The notes: generated by a model not told the origin, from the letters alone. DNA of 37,856 nucleotides from Verrucomicrobiota bacterium (GCA_016871715.1 VHCO01000049.1:1-37856); one strand, 5' to 3'. Counted from the stretch's first letter, positions 14,390-24,621 are shown. Program-made: numbers and translations.

Positions 14390-16827
14390 TCGTCGTCGTC
14401 TCCCTCCGCATCGCGGCCAAGACGGTATTTGATGTCGTAGTTCTGAATGAAGTCAACTTCTTCGTCTGTGAAGCCGTAGTGACGGGCCAAAGCGCGGTCA
14501 ACCTCATCAGCGACGGCTTTGGACTTGGAGGCATTCAGCTCGTCGTATTCGATTGTGTGGCCCTGCTTGGTCTGGATGGTCTTCCGCTGAGCGTTTTCCT
14601 TCAGGCTTTTGGACAGCCGACTCTCAAGGGTGCTCCAGTCTTCTTTCTCCCACGTCCCAGGTATCTTGAAGCCCCGAATGAGGGCATCGTTGATGTGCTC
14701 ACAATCAGAGAAAAGACTGTAGAACCAATAGAACAAACTCGAATTGGCCAAGCAGGCGACAAAGGCGCAGGCGTTGCTGTCCTTAAAGCAAATCGTCCGT
14801 CCGTGCGGGGGTGACATTTTCTCCCCATTTCGGCGGAAGAACGGGTAGCCCCTACATGCCTTCGCCCAATACCGGCAAGCCTCTTGGTAATAGACAAGAT
14901 GGGTGGATGTGCTCGTGGTCAACGCCTCAACATGTTCGCTTGCCGTGTCCCACTTCTCGAAAATCCTTTTCTCAACGGGCGTGCCGATCTTGGCGATCCG
15001 GTGTCCGTGAAGGCGCGTACAGTGGTTCTGGAGGTAAAGCAGGTTGAGCGCACAGGGCCGTTCTTCAGTGTAGAACCTGCTAATTCTCGACGTGTGAAGC
15101 TGGCGTGGCGCTTTGCGCGAAATCAGGATTGTGACAGGCATTTCTACACCGTCAAAAATGGACTCCGGGCGGCGGGGAAATGAGGGAGCTAGAAAGAGTC
15201 CTCGATTGAGAAGCAAGTCCTGCAACGGAGGCATCTTCTCGGAGGACAGGGCTGTCAACTGAACGATTAGACCAAGCGAAGCTTGCTTTTGTGCCAGTTG
15301 CTCGGAGCGTTCGCAAACAAGGGAATACAGGTTCTTGGTCGAATGAGTTCTGAACTCGGCCTCCTTAATCCGGTAGGGGATTTTGTCTGGCGACACCACC
15401 ACGTAGGGTGGATTGCCAATGACGACATCGAACCCGCCACTTTCAATAATCCCAAAGAACTCAACTAACCAGTGGAACGGTAGGTGCGTGCTGAGCCACT
15501 TGGCATACGCGGCCTTGTCACTGACCTTCACACCGTAGTCGCTTGCTAGATACCGATTCAGTTCGTCCTCCAGAACCTTCATCTGTTTCCGCAGCGCGAC
15601 CTTGGCGGAAACGAACTGGGTGGAGTCCATGCCCTGCTCGGTCTGCATTTGCCGGAACAGAGCGAAAGCGCGGTCAGCATCTTCTACCTTCTCCTCGAAC
15701 CGCTGGTAGGCGCTGGAGCTTTCGCCCAACAGCAGCTTGCCCTGCCCACCGGCTTCCTCCTTGAACGCTCGGCGCACTTCATCCGCCGTGGCATAGCCGA
15801 CCAGGGTGTTTCCAGCGCGGATGTTGAAATCAATGTCGGGCAGCGGTTCGATGCCGAAGTTGTCCTTGGCGGGATCGGGATCAACCTGAGCGGCGAGCTT
15901 GAGGAACAGGCGGAGCTTACAGATTTCCGTGGCTTCCTCCATGATGTCCACGCCGAACAGATTGTTCAGGATGATGGATTTCAGAATGAAGTAGTCGCTG
16001 TTCGGATGGGCCTCCACGCGCTCCAATACGGCGCGGAAATCTGAGAACTTCTCCGGGCGATGTTTTTCGCTGGAACGATCCAAGTCGCCCACGAACGCCT
16101 CCATCCGCTCCAGACAGGCTTCGTAAAGGGGCTTGAGGATGTTCAGGGCCGCAAACAAGAAAGCGCCCGAACCGACCGTGGGGTCGAGCACAGAAAGCTT
16201 TTCGAGTGCGTGCCAGAAGGCCCGCAGCAGCTCCGGGCTGTCGCAGTTGCGAATGACATCCTGTGCGAATTGAACGATGTCGAGGTTGAGCGTGATGAGA
16301 TCGTTAATATCAAAGGCTGAAGGCTCAAGGCTAAAGGCTGAAGGGTCGGCTAGTCTCGACGAGAGTTCGGCTTGGGTGGGCTGGCAGGCGACCCATTCGG
16401 GTTTGGCCTGGCAGCCGGTGAGGCGGGACCAGAGTTCCCAGTAGCGTTGCCGCCGCGCCACGACCTCGCGCCAGATTTCCGTGGGCAAGGCATACTCGGA
16501 CGGCGCGGTCTTGTTCCAAGCCTTGCGGCGTTCGATCAGGTTGGGCTTGGTGCTATCCACGCCCTGCTCGATTTCGGGCGGCAACGGCAGCCGGGCCTTC
16601 AACGGAGTGGGCGGTTGCGCGTGGATGTCCAAGGTGATGCCGTGCTTGATGGCCGGGTAGATGTAGCGGTCTGGCTCCTGCTGGAGCAAGGCAGAAGGAA
16701 GAAGGCAGAAGGCAGAAGTCCCGGAAGCGTTGGCTACGCCATCTCCATTTTGCCTTTTGCCTTTTACCTTCTTCATTTCCTTTTCGGCGGCGTCAAACAG
16801 GAAGGGGATGATCGTGTTCCGGCTCAT
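14386..16827 (-). CDS. Eco57I-like N6-adenine DNA methyltransferase, 5'-truncated
   Basis: The frame encodes a type IIG/BREX-PglX-like class I DNA methyltransferase. The SAM motif is LDPTVGSGAFLFAAL (around 214-228), DIMEEATEICKLRLFLKLAA follows, and the catalytic motif is VIGNPPYV (NPPY at 472-475). A target-recognition region fills the C-terminal third. From memory, full-length relatives are about 1100-1200 residues, with a nuclease-like region ahead of the segment equivalent to TQEDITGYMSRNTIIPFLFDAA. Here that region is missing: the frame enters just before TQEDITGY, and a family N-terminus lies in another frame (16793-17053). ATG 16827 is only the first ATG, not a family start. Two repeat-derived inserts lie near residues 20-50 and 155-175. 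Its stop overlaps the next start (ATGA). Confidence 0.85.
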   Translation of the reverse strand: MSRNTIIPFLFDAAEKEMKKVKGKRQNGDGVANASGTSAFCLLPSALLQQEPDRYIYPAIKHGITLDIHAQPPTPLKARLPLPPEIEQGVDSTKPNLIERRKAWNKTAPSEYALPTEIWREVVARRQRYWELWSRLTGCQAKPEWVACQPTQAELSSRLADPSAFSLEPSAFDINDLITLNLDIVQFAQDVIRNCDSPELLRAFWHALEKLSVLDPTVGSGAFLFAALNILKPLYEACLERMEAFVGDLDRSSEKHRPEKFSDFRAVLERVEAHPNSDYFILKSIILNNLFGVDIMEEATEICKLRLFLKLAAQVDPDPAKDNFGIEPLPDIDFNIRAGNTLVGYATADEVRRAFKEEAGGQGKLLLGESSSAYQRFEEKVEDADRAFALFRQMQTEQGMDSTQFVSAKVALRKQMKVLEDELNRYLASDYGVKVSDKAAYAKWLSTHLPFHWLVEFFGIIESGGFDVVIGNPPYVVVSPDKIPYRIKEAEFRTHSTKNLYSLVCERSEQLAQKQASLGLIVQLTALSSEKMPPLQDLLLNRGLFLAPSFPRRPESIFDGVEMPVTILISRKAPRQLHTSRISRFYTEERPCALNLLYLQNHCTRLHGHRIAKIGTPVEKRIFEKWDTASEHVEALTTSTSTHLVYYQEACRYWAKACRGYPFFRRNGEKMSPPHGRTICFKDSNACAFVACLANSSLFYWFYSLFSDCEHINDALIRGFKIPGTWEKEDWSTLESRLSKSLKENAQRKTIQTKQGHTIEYDELNASKSKAVADEVDRALARHYGFTDEEVDFIQNYDIKYRLGRDAEGDDDE
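16313..16347. repeat. Period-7 repeat, AAGGCTN x5
   Basis: Five consecutive heptamers AAGGCTG, AAGGCTC, AAGGCTA, AAGGCTG and AAGGGTC lie inside the methyltransferase gene. Read on the coding strand they give the repetitive peptide PSAFSLEPSAF (about residues 162-172). Confidence 0.9.
16688..16775. repeat. Heptamer-flanked small element inside the methyltransferase gene
   Basis: AAGGCAG-type heptamers (16688-16715, four units) and TTTTGCC/TTTTACC heptamers (16748-16775) face each other. AAGGC appears on the plus strand in the first array and on the minus strand in the second. They flank a roughly 32-bp core containing the small palindrome TGGCTACGCCA. The whole looks like a miniature inserted element. 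It is translated as an atypical stretch (about residues 20-50, including AFCLLPSALL). Confidence 0.75.
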
Positions 16828-17053
16828 GTAGCCGGTGATGTCTTCCTGCGTGATACGCGACCATGCCGCGCTTGTGGGCCACGGCCTTCAAGGAGAAAGG
16901 CTGAGCATCCGCGGTGATGGAGAGGTTGGTGGTGTGCCAGTCCCACCCCAACTCCTGGGTAAACAGCCCGGAGAAATCGAACTTCTTCAGGCGATCCTGA
17001 ACGGCTTTGCGGTCAATCATACCCACTTCGTTTTTCCGTTCTTGGGTTACCAT
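16793..17053 (-). pseudogene. Severed N-terminus of the Eco57I-like methyltransferase
   Basis: From ATG 17020 the frame reads MIDRKAVQDRLKKFDFSGLF, then TQELGWDWHTTN and VAHKRGMVAYH. This is the usual beginning of large Eco57I-type RM methyltransferases. At about 16846-16862 it runs straight into the DNA encoding ITQEDITGY of the main methyltransferase frame, but out of frame, and it stops at 16793. Roughly 300 residues normally between these points are absent. A deletion through a short shared sequence around GCGTAT is the simplest explanation. Confidence 0.75.
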
Positions 17054-17058
17054 TTGAC

Positions 17059-17086
17059 TTTTTCCTTCTGCCTTTTACCTTTCTCT
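17059..17086. repeat. Period-7 repeat upstream of the methyltransferase
   Basis: Heptamers TTTTTCC, TTCTGCC and TTTTACC followed by TTTCTCT lie between the DUF1016 gene and the methyltransferase N-terminus. They are of the same type as the arrays inside the genes. Confidence 0.7.
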
Positions 17087-17125
17087 TAGCGACCAGCGCG
17101 GGCTCGACCTTATCGGCCCCGAGAT

Positions 17126-18343
17126 CTAAAGTCCCTGGCCGCTCCTTTTTTGCTGCAACTTGCGTCGGCATTTCGTGGGGCGATTCGTTTGCAGCATCAG
17201 GCCCTCAATTTGCGCACGGTCTTTCTCCAGGAACGTACGCAATTCCTCGGGAGACGGCAAAGCGACTAGGTAACGGGCGACAAACACCTTGTTGTCCATT
17301 GCCGAAGTGGCGAATTCAACTTTTGTGTTTTCCCGGTCGCTGCAAAGCAAGATGCCCACCGGCGGATTATCGCCTTCGCGCATGACGCATTTTCTGAAGA
17401 AATTCAGGTAATAGTTCATCTGGCCGGCATCGGCGTGCCTAAAGGCGCGAATCTTGAGGTCCACTAAGACATGACAGCGCAAAACGCGATGGTAGAACAC
17501 CAGATCGACATAATCATGTTCATTACCGACAGTCACACGGAATTGGCGCGCCTCAAAGCAGAATCCTGTGCCTAACTCCAACAAGAACTGCTGCAAATGA
17601 TCGAGCAAGGCTTTCTCGAGGTCGTTTTCCCGATATCGGGGAAGCTCGGCGAGACCCGTGAATTCCAAAACATAGGGATCGCGAATCAGTTCTTCGATGT
17701 GTTCCTTGGGCTCCTGCCGATCGGCTCGGCGGAGGACCGCGGTCTTATCCCGGGAAAGGCCGGTGCGCTCGTAGAGCAGGGACCCAATTTGGCGCTGGAG
17801 TTGGCGGACTGACCAATTGCCCTTTAAACATTCGTTTTCGTAGAAGGCGCGTTTAAGAGGATCGTCCAGGCGTAGCAGTTCAATGATCTTGGACCAGGAA
17901 AACCGAAGGAGAAGCTCAGGCGACAGAAAGAGTCTGCGTTCCGGGGATTCAACCGACGGTGTCCGTTGAATCCGGGTGAGCTTGCTTGGCGCCGGTGCCG
18001 ATTCGACAGACAGTGTCTGTTGAATTGGCCCACCAAGCATTTGGGGAAGCGGGTCTGGCAATCCCTGCCCAAGGTGAGGATAGGCGCGATAGAATTCGCG
18101 GAATAGGCGCAGGTTAGTGGGAGAAATCCCATTTACATTTCGCCGCACAAGGTCACGAGACAATGACTCGATGAGACGCGCACCATATTGAGCCCTATCA
18201 TCGCCGCTCTGTTCGTACTCCAGAATGTACGCCCCAATAAACCAGTTGCGGACGACCAGGGTTTGGTTGGTAACAGTCGCGGCATGCCCCAGCAGTTTTT
18301 GGCTGGTGGAATCAATTGCCTTGATGAGCTGGGCGTATTTCAT
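17126..18343 (-). CDS. YhcG-type PD-(D/E)XK nuclease (DUF1016)
   Basis: The 405-residue protein has the two-part layout of YhcG/DUF1016 proteins. The N-terminal helical domain contains [15 protein letters not shown] and [18 protein letters not shown]. The C-terminal PD-(D/E)XK domain has [21 protein letters not shown]; Asp280 and Asp295-x-Lys297 are the expected catalytic residues, followed by [14 protein letters not shown]. Members of this family sit in RM and defence loci and are regarded as nucleases or toxins. The linker at about 105-136 is unusual: two copies of a palindromic repeat encode IQQTLSVES and [12 protein letters not shown] 18343 overlaps the helicase stop by 4 nt. The protein has a basic tail. 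Confidence 0.92.
   Translation of the reverse strand: MKYAQLIKAIDSTSQKLLGHAATVTNQTLVVRNWFIGAYILEYEQSGDDRAQYGARLIESLSRDLVRRNVNGISPTNLRLFREFYRAYPHLGQGLPDPLPQMLGGPIQQTLSVESAPAPSKLTRIQRTPSVESPERRLFLSPELLLRFSWSKIIELLRLDDPLKRAFYENECLKGNWSVRQLQRQIGSLLYERTGLSRDKTAVLRRADRQEPKEHIEELIRDPYVLEFTGLAELPRYRENDLEKALLDHLQQFLLELGTGFCFEARQFRVTVGNEHDYVDLVFYHRVLRCHVLVDLKIRAFRHADAGQMNYYLNFFRKCVMREGDNPPVGILLCSDRENTKVEFATSAMDNKVFVARYLVALPSPEELRTFLEKDRAQIEGLMLQTNRPTKCRRKLQQKRSGQGL
17947..17971. repeat. 25-bp palindromic repeat, copy 1
   Basis: The 25-bp sequence starting ATTCAACCGAC and ending GTCCGTTGAAT is a near-perfect inverted repeat (one mismatched pair, 3-nt loop; arms extend to 17945-17973). It lies in frame within the DUF1016 gene. 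A second copy with four differences lies 54 bp away. Confidence 0.85.
18001..18025. repeat. 25-bp palindromic repeat, copy 2
   Basis: The 25-bp sequence starting ATTCGACAGAC and ending GTCTGTTGAAT pairs with itself in 11 of 12 positions. It matches copy 1 at 21 of 25 bases and is translated in the same reading frame. Confidence 0.85.
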
Positions 18344-21300
18344 GTCATGAGCCGGCTTCCTTTAACCTTTCCTCCGCCACTTTCTGCCCTTTGCCTTTCC
18401 TCCGCCAGCCCCATTGAGCAGATGATCTGCGGTTCCTGGATTTGTTCCTCCTCGTGGATGATGCAGAGGCGGTCATCATCCCGCAGAGCCATCGCCAACT
18501 CGGCCAGCTTCTCGTCCGAAATCCCAGCCCGGAGTTGTCGGTTGAGCGTGTCAATGGCCGACTGCCGCAGCGGATAGCGGTAGATGTCCTCGATGGTCTT
18601 GGCGAGTTGGGGTGTGTCGAACAGGGTGCCTTTGACAAGATCGGCGTATCGCTTCAGCCGCTCGTAGGTGCGGAACCGTGCGCCAGAAGGACGCCCCAGT
18701 TGCCCACCAACCGTTTTCTCCTCGGCGACCACGTATTCCACGCCCTTCTTCACCAGGGCGTGGTGGTTCTCCAGGCGGGGTATCGCCGGAGTGGTCGGCG
18801 AGCATTCTGCCGCTTTCAGAATCTCAAACTGCGACTGGGTGACGTTGTTGCCCTCCTTATCCACCCAGGCCAGGCTGTCATTGCCCTCGGCGGTGCGGAG
18901 ATAAACCAGGACGCCACCGAGATTTTCGATTTTCGATTTTTGATTTGCGATTGGTTTTGTGGAGTAAACGACATGAGGCAGTTCCGGAATGAGCTGTTGG
19001 AGCTCGGGATTTCGATCAATGGCGTTCTTCCAAATCTGGTAAGCCAGCGAAGCGAGATCGACCTCCGACTCATCGTCCCCGTCGAGGATGCCTGACTTCT
19101 CGTGGTAGAGATCGAGCAGCTTCTTTTTCTCGTGCTCGTCCTCAAAAAACGCCTCGTCGGTGCCGACCACTTCCGCATTTTCCCGAAGCCGCTGGCGCAC
19201 CCGCGACCGAAGCCGGATCAGGTTCTCCACACCGTCCGCTGGCAGGAACGAGTAGCAGAGGATTTTCTCGGACTTCTGCCCGATACGATCCACGCGGCCA
19301 GCGCGTTGAATCAGGCGGATGATCGCCCAAGGGAGGTCGAAGTTGACCACGATAGCCGCGTCCTGCAAATTTTGACCTTCGGAAAGCACATCGGTTGCTA
19401 AAAGCACCCGGAGTTCGTTTTCGGGCGGGATTTTTTGGCGCTTCTGGTTGCTCTCCGGGCTGAACCGCCAGGCATAGCCCGTGGGGTCTTCGTCCTGGCC
19501 GGTGACACCCGACAGCATCTTGATGCCGCGCCGCTGAAGCTGCGTTTCCAGATAACGAACCGTATCGGCGAACTGGCTGAACACGATGACCTTCTCCTTG
19601 GCATGTTTCTTGGTCAACAGATCGCAGAGCGCATCGAGCTTGGCGTCATTTGCTGGATTCCAGTCGCCCGCCTGTTTCAATACCTGGAACAGACTGCCCG
19701 CATCGGACTCCAAATCGTTGCCCAGGGACTTAACGAACAGATCGGGGCGGAGCCAGTCAAAGCGGCTCTTGAACTGAGTAGCGTATTGTTCGTAGATGCT
19801 CGCTGCGCGTTCCTTGAAGTCGTTCAACGTCTTCAGATCGAGCTTGGCTGCCTTGCCGCCGCCGTTTTCTTCGTCATCGTCGAACAGCTCAGCCGAAGCG
19901 TTTTCCGCGTCCACGTCCTCGTCGTAATTCCCGGCGTCCAGCAGGCCCGAATCCTGGGTGCCGATAGGCAACGGCAGACCCTTCTCAATCGCATGGAGGT
20001 AAATGTAGTTACGCAGGATGTGGCGTTGGAGGGATTGCTGAAACGCCTCGCCGGAGCTTTCGAGCCGTTTGAACAGGTTGGTGCGGCAAAAGCCCATCAG
20101 ACGTTTGCCCGCCCGTGACAAATCCTGCAACTGCTTCGCCTCGCTGGTGGTCGGCGGCTTGTGCGGTGTCGCGGCCACGTAGTTGGCCAGCCCGTAGCGG
20201 GGCAGGTTCAAGGCGTTGATCGCCGCCACGACGCCGGGAGCATAGAGCTTGGCATACTGGTCGTCCGGGTCGCGTTCGTTGATCTTGAATTTGACCGTCT
20301 TCGGCATCCGCACCGGGAAATAAGATCGGGTGCCGTCCTCGAAGGTCAGGAACTTGCGTCCGTTGGCGGGATCGGTCTCGGCATAGTTCTCCTGGATGAA
20401 GCTCCGCGTCCGGCGCACCATGAACAGGCGCATCAACTCGCGCCAGTCATCGGCGTAATCGCTTTTCTCGAAAGCCGCCAGCGACCGCAACGGGCACTGA
20501 TGTCGCCGCGTAAATTCTGTTTCGCCGAGGTCTTTCAGCAGTCGTTCAGGGCGGATGCCAAGGTCTTTGTCCTCCGGGATGAACAGCCGCAGTTGGCTGG
20601 ACAGATCGAGATAGGTTTTGTTGTAGGGCGTGGCCGAAAGCATGATGCACCGGCTCTCGTTCTCCTGGATGTATTCCTGGATGGCGCGGTAACGGCGACC
20701 GGCGCGATTGCGGAGATTCTGGCTTTCGTCGATCAGCACGACACGGTAACGCCGCAGATTCGGCAACTCCCGGATGACCCGCGTGATGGAGAGCACCTTG
20801 GCCAGGAGCCGATATTCCGAAACGTAGTCATCCCACATCTTGACCAGGTTCTTCGGACAGATGATGAGGGTCTCGGTGAACTGGTCGTCCTGGAAGATTT
20901 TGGCGACCGCCGTGGCCATCAGAGTTTTTCCCAAGCCAACAACGTCGCCGATCAGCACCCCGTTGCGCTTGTTCAAATGGTGGGCGGAGATTTTAACGGC
21001 GGCGACCTGGTAATCGAAAAGTCTGTGACCAAACTCCGGCGGGATGCGGAACTCGGACAACCCCGCCCGGGCTTCCTGGCTCAAGTGGTAGGCGATCTTC
21101 AGATAGATGTGATACGGCGGGATCAGGGTCTCCCGCGCCCAGCTTTGCTCCAGGATTTGGATCAGCTCGGCGGAGATGTCCACGCACCAGCGGTCGTTCC
21201 AGCGATCCTCGAACCACTTTGACAGCTTCACGCCCGCATCGTGATCCATGACATCCACGTTCAACTCGCCCTGGTGCGACAGCCCTGACAGCGTGAGGTT

Positions 21301-21783
21301 GCTGCTGCCCAGGTAGCCCACGATGGGATTGATCGGGTCTGGGCGAAAACACAGGTAGAGCTTGGCGTGCAACGGGTGCCGGAGGAACAACTTCACGGCG
21401 ACCTTCTTCGCCTTGAGCTGGTTGGCCAGGCGGCGCAATCCGGCCTCGTCATCGTTGGTGGGAACGCCAAACGTGAGCTGGGTGCGGAACTCCTCGGCCA
21501 GGCGTTTCTTCAACCGGATCGCGGTCTGGTTATCGAGCTCGCCATCCTGCTTGACCAGACTCAAAAAGTCGCGCAGCTCCTCCTGCGGCAGGCGTTGCAT
21601 CCCGACCAGGAGCCGACACTGATGCCCCGGCCCGCCAGGCCATGCCTCGATGACCGAATCCAGCGCCTTCCAGCCGCGCAGGTTGAAGTAGCCGACGCAA
21701 AAGTCAGCCCGCTCTGACAGTTGCAGCGTCTGCTCTAGAGCTGGCAGCAGGCTCGCCTCGATGTTGTCGAAAATCTTGGGCAC
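18340..21783 (-). CDS. PLD-nuclease/SNF2 helicase fusion protein
   Basis: The 1147-residue protein joins a phospholipase-D-type nuclease to a Swi2/Snf2 ATPase. N-terminal domain: [16 protein letters not shown], then a single HKD-like site, HAK (139-141) and GSSN (159-162). One HKD per chain implies a dimeric active site, as in BfiI. Helicase: Walker [10 protein letters not shown] (279-287), motif II DESQ (352-355), motif [11 protein letters not shown], then [27 protein letters not shown] and [10 protein letters not shown]. Such proteins act as DNA translocases in RM-like and DISARM-like systems. The start is GTG 21783, kept because MPKIFDN is the family start. It is the first gene of the operon. 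A period-7 array at 18921-18955 adds ANQKSKIEN, and another alters the extreme C-terminus. Confidence 0.9.
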   Translation of the reverse strand: MPKIFDNIEASLLPALEQTLQLSERADFCVGYFNLRGWKALDSVIEAWPGGPGHQCRLLVGMQRLPQEELRDFLSLVKQDGELDNQTAIRLKKRLAEEFRTQLTFGVPTNDDEAGLRRLANQLKAKKVAVKLFLRHPLHAKLYLCFRPDPINPIVGYLGSSNLTLSGLSHQGELNVDVMDHDAGVKLSKWFEDRWNDRWCVDISAELIQILEQSWARETLIPPYHIYLKIAYHLSQEARAGLSEFRIPPEFGHRLFDYQVAAVKISAHHLNKRNGVLIGDVVGLGKTLMATAVAKIFQDDQFTETLIICPKNLVKMWDDYVSEYRLLAKVLSITRVIRELPNLRRYRVVLIDESQNLRNRAGRRYRAIQEYIQENESRCIMLSATPYNKTYLDLSSQLRLFIPEDKDLGIRPERLLKDLGETEFTRRHQCPLRSLAAFEKSDYADDWRELMRLFMVRRTRSFIQENYAETDPANGRKFLTFEDGTRSYFPVRMPKTVKFKINERDPDDQYAKLYAPGVVAAINALNLPRYGLANYVAATPHKPPTTSEAKQLQDLSRAGKRLMGFCRTNLFKRLESSGEAFQQSLQRHILRNYIYLHAIEKGLPLPIGTQDSGLLDAGNYDEDVDAENASAELFDDDEENGGGKAAKLDLKTLNDFKERAASIYEQYATQFKSRFDWLRPDLFVKSLGNDLESDAGSLFQVLKQAGDWNPANDAKLDALCDLLTKKHAKEKVIVFSQFADTVRYLETQLQRRGIKMLSGVTGQDEDPTGYAWRFSPESNQKRQKIPPENELRVLLATDVLSEGQNLQDAAIVVNFDLPWAIIRLIQRAGRVDRIGQKSEKILCYSFLPADGVENLIRLRSRVRQRLRENAEVVGTDEAFFEDEHEKKKLLDLYHEKSGILDGDDESEVDLASLAYQIWKNAIDRNPELQQLIPELPHVVYSTKPIANQKSKIENLGGVLVYLRTAEGNDSLAWVDKEGNNVTQSQFEILKAAECSPTTPAIPRLENHHALVKKGVEYVVAEEKTVGGQLGRPSGARFRTYERLKRYADLVKGTLFDTPQLAKTIEDIYRYPLRQSAIDTLNRQLRAGISDEKLAELAMALRDDDRLCIIHEEEQIQEPQIICSMGLAEERQRAESGGGKVKGSRLMT
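18361..18406. repeat. Period-7 repeat at the 3' end of the helicase gene
   Basis: Heptamer-spaced units TTTAACC, TTTCCTC, CGCCACT, TTCTGCC, CTTTGCC and TTTCCTC are seen. TTTCCTCCGCC occurs twice exactly 28 bp apart. It encodes the low-complexity end of the helicase. Confidence 0.7.
18921..18955. repeat. Period-7 repeat, GATTTTC x5
   Basis: GATTTTC, GATTTTC, GATTTTT, GATTTGC and GATTGGT run consecutively inside the helicase gene. On the coding strand they give QKSKIEN, between VVYSTKP and GGVLVYL. Confidence 0.9.
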
Positions 21784-21855
21784 GAGGCTTCAAGGGGGCG
21801 GCGCCAACCTTGGCCCCCCGTCAATCATCGCCACGCAAAGGATATGTGTCGACGA

Positions 21856-21884
21856 TTCATATCGATCATGACGCCCCCGGTCAA
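21856..21884 (-). promoter_or_regulatory. Sigma70-type promoter of the defence operon
   Basis: On the minus strand TTGACC (complement of 21879-21884, 5 of 6) is followed after 17 bp by TATGAA (complement of 21856-21861, 4 of 6). Transcription would start near 21849, about 65 nt before the GTG of the helicase gene. The -35 box overlaps the stop codon of the upstream ankyrin gene (21881-21883). Confidence 0.55.
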
Positions 21885-23379
21885 TGCTCAGCCGGGATCG
21901 GTCGCCCGGGTCGGCCAGGCCCGGGCATGCCGCCGAGGGATTCGACGACCGCGAGGGTCTCACGTTGGGCCTCGAGCCAGTGTCGGCCGATCCGCCGCGA
22001 GAAGGGGTCCGTCTCGAGCAGTTCGTAAGGCCCGCTTAGGTGCGATCTCCCCGCGCCCACGCGCCCGCGGCCTGCGCCCGCGAGCCGTGCCAAATCCCAA
22101 GCGGTCCTGCCGTCACTGGTCCGCGCATTGACCTCCGCCCCCGCCGTCACCAACAACTCGACCATGTCCGCTTGGCCGGCTGAGGCTGCCTCGTGGAGGG
22201 GGTTGAAGTCGTTGAGGGCCGAGAAGCTGGGCTGCCCGGCTGGCCGCATGGTCATTCGTTGCGGCGAAGCGCCCGCCGCTAGGAGGAGTCGAGCGACCTC
22301 GACGCCCCCTTCCCGCGCGGCGAGATGCAGCGGCGTCAGGCCCTGCGCCGTGGCAAAGTCCGGCGTCAGGCCGTCCTCGAGCATCTGGGCTAGCACGGAA
22401 TCCAGGCCGCGGGCGACGGCCAGATGCGCGGCGGGAATTCCCGTTTGGTTGGTGATCGTGGCCGCCGCGGGCGTCTGCCGGAGGAGGTCGAGTGTGAGGG
22501 TGGCGTCATGGAGTTCGATGGCGTCAAAGAGCGTCGGGCGGGCGCCTTGCTCGACCAGCAATTCTGCCACCGCGGCGTTCGTGGCCGACCGCGCCGCTCC
22601 CCAGGCGGTCAGGCCTTTGCGATCCTGGCGCTGGAGGTCCGCTCCGGCCTCGAGCACGAGCCGGACGTTTCGCGCATTGCCGGCTCGGGCCGCCAGGTGC
22701 AGCGAGGGCGTGCCGTAAAGCTCGTTGGTGACCTGTCGGGGGTCCTCGGACAGCAACCGCTCCAGCGCGTGTCCCCGATCCAGCATGGCGGCCGAGATCA
22801 CATCCCAACTCGCCCCGCGTTCGAGCAAGACCGCGACGAGGTTGGTCCGCCGAAGTCGGGCGGCTTCTCTCAACGGCGCATTGCCGAAGCGGTTGGTCAG
22901 GTGAACCAACCGCGGCTCCAGGGTCAGCAAGGCCCCGATCTCGGCGGCCTTGCCAGCGAAGATCAAGTCGTCGAGTGCGTCCAGTTTCCCGCCGACAGCG
23001 CGCAACTGCTGCACCAGCAAACGCGCCGCGTCGGGAGGGCCGCGCTGCAAGGACTCGATGGCGAGTTGAACGGGGCTCAGCCCGGCGCAGTTTGTCCGCT
23101 GGACATCCGCGCCGAACGCCAAGAGGAGCTGGACCATCTGAAGGTGGGGTGACGGGGGCGGCGAGTTGGCCAATGACGACTCAAGTCGGCTTGGACCGCC
23201 GCGAGGTCTCTGGCGGGTATGGCCTGGCGGATGTCGCGAGGTGCCGGGCTCGGGGAGGTTGCTGCCCCTGCGGGCAGCGGATCCGCCACCTCCTGTGCGC
23301 GGCACGGACAAAGATCTCCCACGGCCAGCCACAGGACGCTGGCGAGCAAAGTCAGCCCGCGAATCGAGTCTGTGCTCAT
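21881..23379 (-). pseudogene. Exported ankyrin-repeat protein, frame-disrupted
   Basis: From ATG 23379 a signal peptide (GLTLLASVLWLAVGDLCPCRAQ) and a start of ankyrin-like helices (IRQAIPARDLAAVQADLSRH) are read. The frame then changes at about 23140-23190, near a C-rich run. The other frame carries about eight ankyrin repeats to the stop at 21881, for example GLTPLHLAAREGGVEVARLL and FNPLHEAASAGQADMVELL. Ankyrin repeats mediate protein-protein contacts, and this protein would be periplasmic. Either a one-base error or a real frameshift separates the halves. A protein starting in the second frame would have an Arg/Pro-rich N-terminus and no signal peptide, which is unlikely. The C-terminal motif HWLEAQRETLA is repeated in a remnant at 23393-23460. 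Confidence 0.75.
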
Positions 23380-23392
23380 CGACAGACCCCGG

Positions 23393-23460
23393 TTACGTCT
23401 GGCTGAGGGCGAGCGTCTGGCGCTGGGCCTCGAGCCAGCGTCGGCCTCCGGGCTGGACGC
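23393..23460 (-). pseudogene. Remnant tail of a duplicated ankyrin gene
   Basis: Directly after the carA stop, the minus strand encodes RRWLEAQRQTLALSQT then a stop, close to RHWLEAQRETLAVVES at the end of the ankyrin gene. About 38 nt align with roughly five differences (core GGGCCTCGAGCCAG). This suggests a lost tandem ankyrin gene. Confidence 0.55.

Positions 23461-24621
<1,161 letters not shown>

Noticed and set aside
16313..18955. CRISPR array
   Set aside because: Repeat units are 7 bp with no spacers; no cas genes are present.
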